64,000 nucleotides of DNA, from contig NC_046675.1 of assembly GCF_003369915.1 (NCBI RefSeq), positions 16,802,001-16,866,000 of the forward strand, in the 5' to 3' direction. Below the pieces are notes generated by a model. That model was not told where the DNA came from, searched no databases, and saw only the letters and a program-made list of their open reading frames with translations. The stretch comes from Drosophila miranda (lineage: Eukaryota; Arthropoda; Insecta; Diptera; Drosophilidae). The position numbers and the translations under genes are program-made. This document shows positions 1 through 12,100 of this stretch, in pieces (position 1 is the stretch's first letter; the number at the start of each line of letters is the position of its first letter).

Positions 1-171
1 GTTGGTGACACAACTTATCGTCAATATTTTTGGCCTTATTTTCCCTCACTTACGTCTCTCTTTGCATCTCTCCCGGTCCAAGAGATGGAGATACCAAAAA
101 CGAGAACTACTTAGGCAACTTTTAACATTTATGTGATGGAAACGTTTCTCTTTCTGTTGTCCCTTTTGCAG
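1..171 (+). other. End of an upstream intron of the sidestep-like gene
   Basis: Non-coding sequence that ends in a polypyrimidine tract and acceptor (cccttttgcag, AG at 170-171). Nothing else is recognised. Confidence 0.7.
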
Positions 172-751
172 CTTTGATGTGCGTGGGCGGCCGTTTGAGA
201 AGGCCCTCTACTGGTCGGACACCAACTCATTTGGGCCACGTGCGTATTTCGTTACCGGACAGCAGCCGGCCAAGTTATCTGTGGACAATATACAGCTGGA
301 TGACGAGGGCGTAAGTAGAGCGGAAGGCGCCCCGAAGTGTGTTACATTTATTGTGTATTTTTTATTGGGTTTTTCGGCTCTGTCAACAGGTTTACCGCTG
401 TCGCGTCGACTTTCAGAACTCACCCACGCGCAATCATAGAATTAACTTAACGGTTATTGGTGAGTAAGAGAGAAAAACATCTCTTCCCATATAAGACAGT
501 GCACTGTCATTAAAGCCAGCTCTGTCTCCTTGTGCCAATCTCTCCTGTAACGGAACGGATGTGTCTGTTCTTCTGCTCTGCTCTGCTCTGTTATTTTCTC
601 CCCTGCAGTTCCTCCGCATCAAATACTCGTGTACGATGCCTCGGGTCGCGATGTTGCCGGCGCTGTGGGTCCGTTGCTCGAGGGCGATAATATTGTGTTG
701 ACATGTGAAGTGCGTGGCGGTAAGTAAATCATGATAAACGACACCAGCGCA

Positions 752-784
<33 letters not shown>

Positions 785-3154
785 GCACAGAAAGACCAAC
801 ACACACGTAGTGGCAGCCACATAAATGTGGCACTCAGACAAAAGGCTATCAAGCAGGGCCAGCACAAAAACGCAACTGTTTCAGTCTCAGTTCCATCCAT
901 TCCACTCGACCCTGCCAGTCTATTTAAAGAATTAAAGATGAAAAGCTCCAGATAGGCCCGGCTGCGGCCCCTGTCTGTCCCTGACTGTGCCCTCGGTGCC
1001 CCACACGGTGGTGGCGGTGGGGGTGGGGGTGGCACATGCAGCCTAAGTCATCGTAAATAATAAAAATAAATGTATGTCAAAGTCTGCGGTGACATTGCCG
1101 GCGCACAGACAGAACGACTCCTCCGTCTACGTCGTATGCCACTGGCACTGGCACTGGCACTGATGCTGTTGCTGCGGCATGGTGTTGGGACTGTGGCTGT
1201 GGCTGTGGCTGCTGTCATTGCCACTTTGCTTGAAGAAAAATGCAACAATTTTCAGTGTGTCTGGGCTATTTTGTTGTGCACGGCATCCATTGGCCAGCTA
1301 TGACCTGTAGGCATATGCGGCATCGTAAATCTTTAAAGAGGTCACCAAGGTGAGGGCAGCAGCAGCACCATCTCCATCAAAAGCAACCGCATCGTCTAAA
1401 CTTTTTACTTTCTTTTACCTTTTTCCCTTTTCCTGGCTGGCAAGTGTGAAAAATTTTGTACAAGTTGCTCGCTTGGCTGGATGACTGGGATAGCCTAAGG
1501 GGGTCTCCTCGCCTGACTGAACCGAACCGACCGAACCGAACTGCGACGAATCCCATGCCCCGACACGACCATTATAAATCATTAACTTTGTGACAACAAT
1601 ATTTTGGCATGCACCCCAGACATTTTCCATGTCAACTAGCAACTCGATTTCATGGCAATTTTTCTTCTTTTGGCCAAACTAAATGGGTTTAGCACAAAGC
1701 TTTAAAACGGAGATTGCAGCTGGATGGTATGCTCTGGAAAGTTTATAAGTCCTTTTCATAGTGGACTTAGCTGATTATTTCCGACAGACCCTAGGTACAG
1801 TTCATTGAACTGTTTGGAATTGGCCCTAAAAGTTCTTTGGAGAAAACTTAAAGAGGCCCTTTGGAAATGCTTTAAAGCTTAAACAGTCTCCTTGTAAGAG
1901 TCGAATATTTGCCTGGCCTATCCAACAATCCATCCATCCTTTGTGATACTTGCATTTGGCAAATTGGAGCTGCTTCTCCTGGTCTGATTGTTCTCCTCAT
2001 CTCTCGAATGACAGCTGGCGAAGGCTGACTGGCACCTGTGTGCTGGTGCTGGTGCTGATGCTGGTGATGGTGCAACTACTGTTTCTGTTTACGTGCACCA
2101 TTTCGCCAGCAAAGGATTCGACTTTGGCTGCATTCTGCTGCCGCTGCCTTGGCATTTGCTCGGGGAATCGCTCGCATTGGTTTTGGTTTGGCAGTGCGTC
2201 ACGTCGCTGCTTTGACTAACCGCATGTGAATGAGCCAGATGGCAGTTGTTCGAGCTGGTTCGAGCTCCCAACAGGGGGGCATGGAGCACGGTGCATGGGG
2301 GATGATGTCGACAACATTCGCTTTTGACACCTGCTGAGCGACACGCATCATGGCAGGTGGTACCCGCCGGTGCTGTAGCTCCGCCACGGATTTGTATGCA
2401 CCATTCTCTCTCCTGTGGTACTGGCACAACCATTCGGCTACCTTTGCTCCTTGGAAGACCGCAATGCAGGCTCATATTTCATTTTGTGCTCGTGCAGACG
2501 GCAACACCGCTGCTGGGCTCAGCGCCAAATTAACTAATATCACAATATCAGCGCCACATGGTGTCGAGTCGAGCGAGTGGCAGAGGCCTCAGAGTCCTCT
2601 GACAGCGGCAGAGGGTGTGCGGCTAGGGTCGATTTCTGATTAAAGTTAATGCAAATCCTGACGCGTATTTTTATGGGCGCCCCCCACTAATCATAGCCAG
2701 GGCCCCAATAAACGCCAAATGCCAAATTGCTTTATCAACTTTATTAACTTCGACTAATAGCAATTAATACCGGCAATAAAAAGCTAATCTAAGCATTCCG
2801 CCATAAAAGACCCGCCCGGTTTATCCATTGTGTCCAGTCCAGTGTCCTGCCGACTGTCCTTTGCATATTATGCTCCCGAGCACAGTGGCATTGTCCGGCC
2901 ATTGGGGCAAGCAATTGTCAACAAGCGTAAGTATGGCTTAGCAAATGGCAACGCGCGCTGTCTTCATTACACAAAGGATGCCGGAGAGGGATGGGGGTGG
3001 GGCCATCGAATGAAAGGAAAAGGCCAAGACAGGGGAAAGGCAGCTAAATGCCGCAGGGAAACTGTTATTTGTCTATTATCCCTGCATTCCCATCCTGCTC
3101 GACATTTCGGTTTGCCGTCGTGTGTGCGTGTGCGTGCGTCCTTGTTGGCTTATT

Positions 3155-3185
<31 letters not shown>

Positions 3186-6100
3186 AGTATCCTTTGCAAT
3201 CAGCAAGCATTTGAGCTTGGCTGGCCGGATGGAGAAGGAGCAGGAGAAGATGGGAGCCCCAGCTTAGCCATGGCAGTAAATTCCCAAGTCCACACTCAGC
3301 TATCAGCTACTTTAGCCCTCCCCCAACTTCATAGACCATAGCCAATCCCAATCCCAATCCTAGTCCCAGTGCCACTCGTTGCTGCCTCAGCTGCTTGTTG
3401 CTATTGTTGCTCATTTCCGCCACATTCACTTGGCTCACTTAATGGCCACGAAGGCAGCAGCAGCAGCCCTCGAGCCAACCAACCGCTTTGGGCACTTAAA
3501 CGGATTAAAAATATTTTCGTACATTTGATATGTGAGCGAGTGAAATGCCTTCCCTCCAGCCAGCCAGCCAGCCAGTCAGCCACTCGCTCGCTCAGTCACT
3601 CGGAGTGAGCATTGAGCACTGAGCGGTGCCAGCAAAGCGAACAAATGATTGCAGAATTTCAATTGAAAATGCCGAGAGGGCGCACCGTTGAACAATTGCA
3701 GCGAGAACATCAAGAGGGCTGCTGCAACGGAAATCGATATTCCATCACTGGCAGGTCCAAAAGCCCGCACAACTTTATACATACTCGTGTGTGTATATAT
3801 ACCCTTATCATTTAAAAAAAAATTTAACCAACACTAACCCTTCATTATCACATATAATTTAGATGATTCTTCAGTCATTCAGAGCCTAATGGATAGGCTT
3901 TACCTAATCATGAGTAATATCGCTCTTGCCAGTTGGCCATGTAACTCTTTTTGATATATTAAAGATAGAGAACATAGCAATAAATATATGCACATCTTTG
4001 TATACACTTTCCCATCCTCCCTTTTCTGTCCGAATTGTTTTCCATTTAGGGGTCATCAGCATGTCCCCAAAAAAACTTTACCCTGTTTTCCCTCCCACTA
4101 ATTCAATATTCACGCTTATGCGTTCGGCTGGCACCCTCACCATCCACTCACTACCCATGGCCACCACCTACAGGACCATGACCATCCATCCATCCATTCG
4201 TCCCGTCCCGTCCCGGCCGACGCCCCCGAACTTTGCTAGTTAAGCTGGCTAAGCCTTTTTTAAAAGCCTTGGGTACACACTGCTAAATGCGCATTATCAT
4301 TAAAATGTTGAAAGTTTCTTTCTTTTTTTCGGTCATAAATTTTCGAACGCGGCGCTGTGGTCACGCCGCTTCCGTTAGAGTTCCATCCATGCCCCCATAA
4401 ACCCCTTGGAAAACTCTCGCTAGGCGGGCGGGTTAATAATGCATGAGTGGAAAAGTTTTGTTGCCGAAAGAACAGTGCTCAGAAATTTAAAATTAATTTA
4501 TACATTAAACATTAATTTAAATTTGAATTGGAAATGAAAATGCTAGTGCCTCGATGTTAATGCGACTCTTCTATCCATTCTATCCGATGACGGGCAACAG
4601 GTCGCCCAGAACCTACTGTCACATGGCTGAACGGCACACGGACTTTGGAGGCTGGCAGCGGGGTCTCGATGGGCCGGCATGTGACTGTCAATCGACTGGA
4701 GGTACACCAAATCTCGCGCTCTGCCCTGAACAACACGTATCGCTGTCAGGCATCCAACACGAAGCTGGTGGCACCCGTGGAGCGCAGCATACGCATCGAA
4801 ATGTTACGTGAGTAGCTTCTGGCAAGTCAATATTCCCAGCAGCAGAAGCTAATCTCTTTAAACCCCCACACCCACACGCACACCCGCGCGCACATCATAC
4901 TATATATTCCGCAGTCAAACCCACATCAGTCAATTTAACCAATAAGTTGAAGGTCTTCTCCTCGAGCACGCAATACAATCTCACCTGCATTGTGGCGGGC
5001 TCGGTGCCGGACACGGAAATCAGATGGACACAGAATAATCGGCCCTTCAAACGTGGCATGGTAAGCTCTCTCTCTGCACAAGCTGAGGCTGAGGCCAAAA
5101 TCGAACTTAATCTCAATGCCCAGCCACCTCCACCTCCACATTCACCTCCCTGACGCCCAGGTGTCGGGCCATGTTGCCTTATTTATGAATTTCCTCCGTC
5201 ATGGTCAGAGGAGTGTGTGGGACCTGCGGTGTACAGCCAGCGGGCACTTTTCTAATCGATTTCACTTTATCTTTTTCTGGGTGCTCTCCTTCCTTCGCAG
5301 CTGTCAACGAGCCAGGGCAATGGACGAGTTATATCCACATTGACATTTCATCCACAACCTGAGGACGACGGCACGATGCTCAAGTGCGAGGGCTCCAATC
5401 CACGCCTGCAGAACTCAGCCATCGAGGACTCGCTCATGATGAATGTCATTTGTAAGTAGACCGAATGCATAAACCATAAACCAGCCATATACTCTATAAA
5501 ATCGATTAAAATTTTCATAAATGCAGCGAGCGCACAAATCAAAGTCGCTTGTGCAAATAAGTCTAAATTATAGGGCATTATTTACATACTCGAATATTTC
5601 TTTTTTCTCCAGGCTATAGCTTTGGTCCTGTATGGCTGCTGCGTTCGTTCATTCTCGTATGTCAATATTTATTTCGTTGACTTTTAGCGTGGCCATAAAA
5701 AAGCTGCCGGAAAATTTGTTGCCTGCTTTGCTTCGCTTCGTATATTTGCGACCCCTCCAACGCCGTCGAAATGTCATAAATTTTACTTTATTTGATTATC
5801 AATTTAAAATCAACAGCAATCGCAACTGAAGCAATTTTTCCTGCTGTTTCCTTTAACTATGTCAGGGGTCAAAACGGGCAGGAAAAAGAGCAGACCCTTT
5901 GGTTAGTTTATTCTGAAGTTTCGCTTTGTTTTTTCGTCCTTGTGTTTTTTAGATAATCATAAATTTATTGAATTTTAAAGTCACACATGGATCCCCCAGC
6001 AATGTATGCTAAATAAAGCCATAAATAATGAATAACATGGAGCCTGAGGCTCCAACTTTGAAGAAAAATAAACTTTACCCTTAAAGGAGACAAGTTTGTA

Positions 6101-9100
6101 TCTTAAGCCTGTCTTTCAGCGAAAAAAGAACTTCGATTTCTATCAACTACGTAAAATCAACTGTTTTACAGTTTCCTACTACCTTCTACTCCTTCAGACC
6201 CTTTTCATAACCCTTCCGCAGACATTTCCCTTCTACAAAACAGTTACAATTTGGTAGCTGCCACCTTCGGCACGCAATCATGATGTTGTAAAAATAAAAA
6301 AAGAACAGAGAATGAGACAGTACTAAATATTTTATATGATCCATCATTGATATTGGGGCGACGCTCGCAGCAACGGAACGATTTTAATTTAAAAATTGTT
6401 GTCATACTCATTGGTTATCCTGTAGCCTGTTTGTAGTCGGATCAGAATCAGGACGGGGCTGTGCTGGGGCTGGGGCTGGGACTGGGGTTTATAACGCGGT
6501 TCCGTCGTTGCGTTGTTAACTTTTATGGATTTCGGTGCGGCGAACGACAACGAACGAACGGCGGGCGGTACATACATTTCAGCTTTTTATTATGCAATAA
6601 TATTTTTCGATTTTATATTTTATATCAGAGCAGCGGGCGCTCGTCGCTCGTTGCACGGCTGCACAGGCAGCGCGGCAATTTGAATATAAAGTGCACAGGA
6701 TAAAACCTAAATTTCCATATTAGCAAAAGCAATTAGGAAGTGAGCTTAACTATTGACAAGTTCCCATTTCACTGCATTGCAGATCCGCCGCAGGTCACCT
6801 TGTCGCTGGGCTCAACGCTGCGTCCGGACGACATCAAGGAAGGCGACGACGTCTATTTCGAGTGCCACATCAAGTCCAATCCCAAGGAGCATCGCATCAT
6901 GTGGTCGCATGACGTAGGTTCTTGCCCCTGCACCCGCCCCCGCCAGAGCCAGGTGCAATTAATCAGCGCTCCCTCTTAATCTCGTTACAGGGCCAACCGG
7001 TCACCCAGAATGTCTCGTGGGGCATCATCATATCCACACGCTCCTTGGTGCTGCAGCGAGTGGGGCGCGTCCACTCGGGCTTTTACGCCTGCTCGGCGGC
7101 CAACGATCGCGGCGAGACGCAGTCGGCTCCAGTCAGCTTGAGGATACGCTGTGAGTACCCATATCTCTAGTAACATTTTTAAATAATATTCAATAATTTT
7201 ACTGAAAATTTACAACAAACACTATTGTAATGGAAAACCAAAAAATTGTCCAAAAATTATGCTGACAGTTGATGTCAGTCGAGCGGAGCATTAAAAATAT
7301 ATATGCATAAATTTATGCACAAATAGACATGCACATAGCCACATTTACACATCCATTCTATACCGCTCGCTCGACAATGGACTGGGGCTCACCCACGCCC
7401 ACGCCCACTAGAGAGAAATGCTTGCCACAATAATAACAGCAGCGGCAGTGCACTTGACAAAATCGCGCCGCCACCGCCCGTCCCCTGTCCTGTTACCACA
7501 CACACACACACAAAGGATGGACAGCAACAATGACCAAAAACTAAAGTATGCCAAAATGACAGAGAATATTTTGTGCAAAAATCCGTAATATGCACATAGC
7601 AGCGGGGCTGCATGGTCTGGTTTTGCTGTCATGCGTGTACATATTCCCGTACACAATATACTCGTATGTGGCTGCTGCTTTTCGAGTTGATATTTTATCA
7701 AACAAATGACCAAACTTCACAAATTTTTACATCGCTTAAACAATACATCAATGCACGTAAATATTTTAATTCTAATTCTCCATTGGGGCCGACAGCCGGC
7801 CACAGTTCTGGGATACCCTTTATGAGAGGGCCTGCTCACACTTGACCAGAATCATGTCCACGTTTCATTTTCTACAAAGGAGTTCTATCCGATTAGTGTT
7901 ATCTTCTGTCCTACGTTTATGAATATATATGGAAAGTGATCTACCAAGTTTCGAATATGTCTTCAACGCTTTTAAAATGTACATATATAATACGTATTTG
8001 ACTTTTCTATGTAGGAGTAACATTTTAGATATGGGCAGCCAGCAAGGGCTTCAACTTTAGATAGAAATTTCCCATTTTTCAATCGTATAAGCAAAGTATA
8101 TTATCCCATATCCCATACTCCTCATCCCATTTAACCAATATTAAATAAAAGGTTTGGCTTCCATAGTGCCGTGCAGTTTCGAATATAATCGAATATATCA
8201 ATGCACTTGAGGGTGTTTCGGCTATTTGCTGGCCTGAGCCTTAGACAGCCAGCACCCACTAGTATTGTTTTCATGTAATGCGACGACGTCCATTTATTTG
8301 GTAGCACTTTTGTAATTTGGTTATTCCATCAAAATGCACTTTGAAATGGTAATTCTCATATTCATGGCAAAATGGGTATAAAAATTGTGCTAGTTACATA
8401 CGCGTACATACATGTGTATGTATGTATATTGAATGCAGTGAAATGTGATTTTATGAAGTCTCTACGAACTTGATCCATTCAACGCGTATGTTGAATAAAT
8501 GAGAATATTTCTTTGTTTTTTCCGCAAAGAGAATGGAAATGGCACTCAACATTTGTTGGTTTATAAAACCTTTGAATAATGTTACAGCGATTCCATACTA
8601 AATTTAAATCAAGAGGGTGTCCGCAAGCACCTGTCCTAGTTCTCATGGACTAAAAAGAGACACTTTAATGGAGTTGAGTCAAATAAAATTGATGAGAATC
8701 TGGACATAACAATCTTAATAACATATCTTAATAACACGCCCATATTGCCTAATCAAATAAGTGGTAACTCAATTGATACATAATTTAATTGTATCGTTTA
8801 TTGTCTATTGTCGAGTTCAGGCTCTGGTTTCAATATGGGCTTTTTCACACTTTCGAGCCCAAAAGTGTATGTAATTATAATTTGTGGATGGACTGCTGAA
8901 CAGACAGACAGGACTGAAAGAGACCGCTGGACGACGGACGACGGACAACGGACGACACAAAAATAAATGAACTATAAACGATAAATGCCGCTCGGAGCCT
9001 TTGTGTACACATATTGAAAATGTCTCAATTACCGTTATAGAGCATTTACTTCCGACTGTATTTCTAAATAATTAATGATGCTTAAATACGAATATGAATA

Positions 9101-12100
9101 TGTGTGTGTGTGTAAGTGTAAGTGTGGATAAGAGAGTGTGTGTTCGTGTTTGTTTGTGCATAAATATGCATACGTATTCATAAAGTATCCCTCCCATCGT
9201 CCATCCATCCAGCGGTTCCATTGGGGGCAAAAGTTTAGCCCCAGAACTTAACGTGTCAGCTGGGGGCCAGGCAAGAGGCGTCCAGGACAGGCAAGGCCAG
9301 GCCATGCCAGGCCATAGGGTGGGTAATAAAAATGAATGATCTGCTTTTATTATTGAAACTCACAGTCATTATTAAACCATTTATAATTATGGGTGAGGTC
9401 AGGCAAGCGAGCAGCCCAGCACCGGACAGGACGTGCAGGACATGCGGCAGGTCAGGTGAAGAGACACACCTGTATCTGTATACTTAAATGTGTGTATGTT
9501 CGTGGGAAAATTGAATTTTTATTTTGCATATTTAATGCAAAAAATCATTGCATTCCATATGCAAACAAGGCAGGTTAAGGAATATTATTTAATTAATTTC
9601 TCTGGCAAATGAATATTTTGATGCCATTTAAGCATAATACAACATTATACATAGTTTATTAAACTAAAAAAAACACAGACACACACACGAAAATGAATGT
9701 AATTATCCCCGATTTTTGCGCCTCGCCGGATTGATGCGGGACCAAATCGAATTGAGATTCGAGCTCCAACTCAAATAAGTAGCTCCACAGCTGGCAGGGC
9801 AGAGTTCAACGAAAACAGACAATTCCTGCTGGCTCAGCACGGAGGGATATGAAATCGAAAATGAATGAATGGAAAAGGGAAAAACAGTTAAAGAGAAAAA
9901 CGAAAAACAAAGACATCAGCAAACGTTTGCACTGCCGTGCCATTATCGTTATCCGTTACTCGTTACCCGTTACCCGAATACACCCAATACCGACTATCCA
10001 ATACCCGTAACGTAACCCTTTTTGATAATTACGATAATTGAAAGTAAATACAAGTACAATGCATAAGGATACACCACACCGACTGCCGTGCAAATACTAC
10101 GTGGGCTATTTACACGAGCATCGCGCATACGCCACGTAAACATTTACATACCCGTCGACGGTGGAGGGTGGAGGGTGGAGTGGAGTGGGGTGTAGGGATT
10201 GATGGTTGATTGGATATGGAGGAGATAGAGAGGATTGTATTCTGGTGGTTGGCTTGGGTGGATGGGGGAAGTTGGTGCCACTCCTCTTTATGTGGGGCAT
10301 GATTGAGATAAATTGATTTATGGAAGCCAGCAGTTGGCTGATATCTTGGCAGAAATTAATCAGCAAACGTTAAAATTGACATTCTACGATTGTGAAATTG
10401 ACGCTGCTATAAAAAATTTATGAGTGCAAACAAACGCACAAACATAAACTTGGTGCGTTTTCCGATTCCGACAACCACGGTGATTTCACAGAGTGCTCTA
10501 GCCAACACCCAGCACTTCACTGCAGAGCAGATCCAACTTTAAGAGCTCTTAAAATCAGGCAATCCACTGCAGCATTATCCTTTATTATGTTTATAATAAT
10601 CCGAAATTGCGTACTTATACGGCAGAACCATGAGGCTAGCAATTTGCATGCATCGAAAGTTCATCAAAATAATGGCTTGAACTTGAGTTGAAAATATTCG
10701 AGAAATTCAGTCTGATAATGCCATTTAACGCTTCACGTGTGATCGCGTGATAGAACAATGTCAGAGTGCTTCCTGTGGTAACAATCGTAATTCTTCCATC
10801 CCAGTCTATGCTTATGACATTCACTAGTGAAAGAATTGATAACAAAAAAAAGATAAAAAAATATAACTTCATCTCAGAGTAATTCTAGAATTTCTGACTA
10901 AATTTCTATTGCAAAAGTTCAAAAAGATAAACTCGATTAGTTCGAAAACAACCATAAAACACACCACAACGAAGCTCTTGGGATAAAACTAAAACAATTA
11001 AAATATATTTATTTCATATAAAAAACTAAATAATTTATTTTTATTTTTTTCTGCTAATTTTTAATGGCACTAAACCGCCAAGATAAGTTGGATCGTAAAG
11101 AATTTCACTCACTCAGAAGATCAGTAAACTATTTTTAATAGAGGAACGGTTTTTAAGACATTTTTTATCAAACTAAATTCAATTTAAAACTGTTCAAAAT
11201 TTCCTCGAAACGCATTTAGCTCAAACTCCTTTGGCCAAAAGTAATTAACTTGCTACAAACATTCAAAGAATGTGCCCCTGACTGTTGATCAAAGACTTCG
11301 GCCTAGTGGGTGCTCGTGTGGCTTCCGTGCGGGGGACAGGGATGTACAAATATTTGTAAACAAACACGTTACACGATTTCCCGCTTACGCATGTGACACG
11401 CCACGCACTAACTTTTCGAATAATTTTTAATAAAAAGCAACAAAAAGTGTTGCGGCTCTGGTAATAAATGCCTCCAGGTGCTTAGAGTGGTTCTTGTTGT
11501 TGTTGCACTCTGTTGTGTCTTCTGTTGTGTTGTCTTGGCGGTTGTTTATAGCAGCATTCCATTGCCGCAGGGCTACGAGGCACGAGAGGCGCACACTTGG
11601 CGCAGGTTTTAAAAGTTTCCGGAAAAGTTGTTGCTTTTTTTTGCATGTGTGTGCGGCACAGAAAAGGTGGGAGATTAGAAGAAGGAGGCAGGGAAATGTT
11701 GAGTACGCCGCGTGTATGACATAAAATTTCAAGTTCAATCGTTTGTAACCAAAAATGGAAAATGAGTTTACTTTGAATAAATCATAAGTCAAGTGGGGGA
11801 TGCCCTTCGGGCTATGAGGAAAACTTTTCACCACTGTCATGCCACATTGTGGGACAAACGATGGGGATCTGTGAGGCATTTTGTTGCATGAATTTCCATC
11901 TTAAAGCTTAAAGTTGTCCCGACAACCCCTACACCTGCTCATGGACACGGACGGCAGATGTTTAGTTTAAATTGAAAATTTGAGCTGTCACTTTGCCATG
12001 GCCCTGCCGCCCCACACCCGACACCCCCCTCTCGGCTGGCGGACACAATGTTTCCAATATAACTACTCGATATAGAAATGCGGGCAATCGTTCCATTGCA

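Larger units (their letters stand above)
720..4600 (+). other. Intron (3.9 kb) of the sidestep-like gene, rich in simple repeats
   Basis: Bounded by GTAAGT at 720 and the acceptor gggcaacag ending at 4600. It contains several low-complexity tracts (CT/CA, GGTGG, GGCACT, CTGTGG, GCCGTC) and no ORF with a recognisable domain. The acceptor lacks a long pyrimidine run, but the frame and Ig2 homology ([11 protein letters not shown]) support it. Confidence 0.75.

Noticed and set aside
752-3184. Regular repeats that could suggest a CRISPR-like array
   Set aside because: They are microsatellites with no unique spacers, in a eukaryotic intron.
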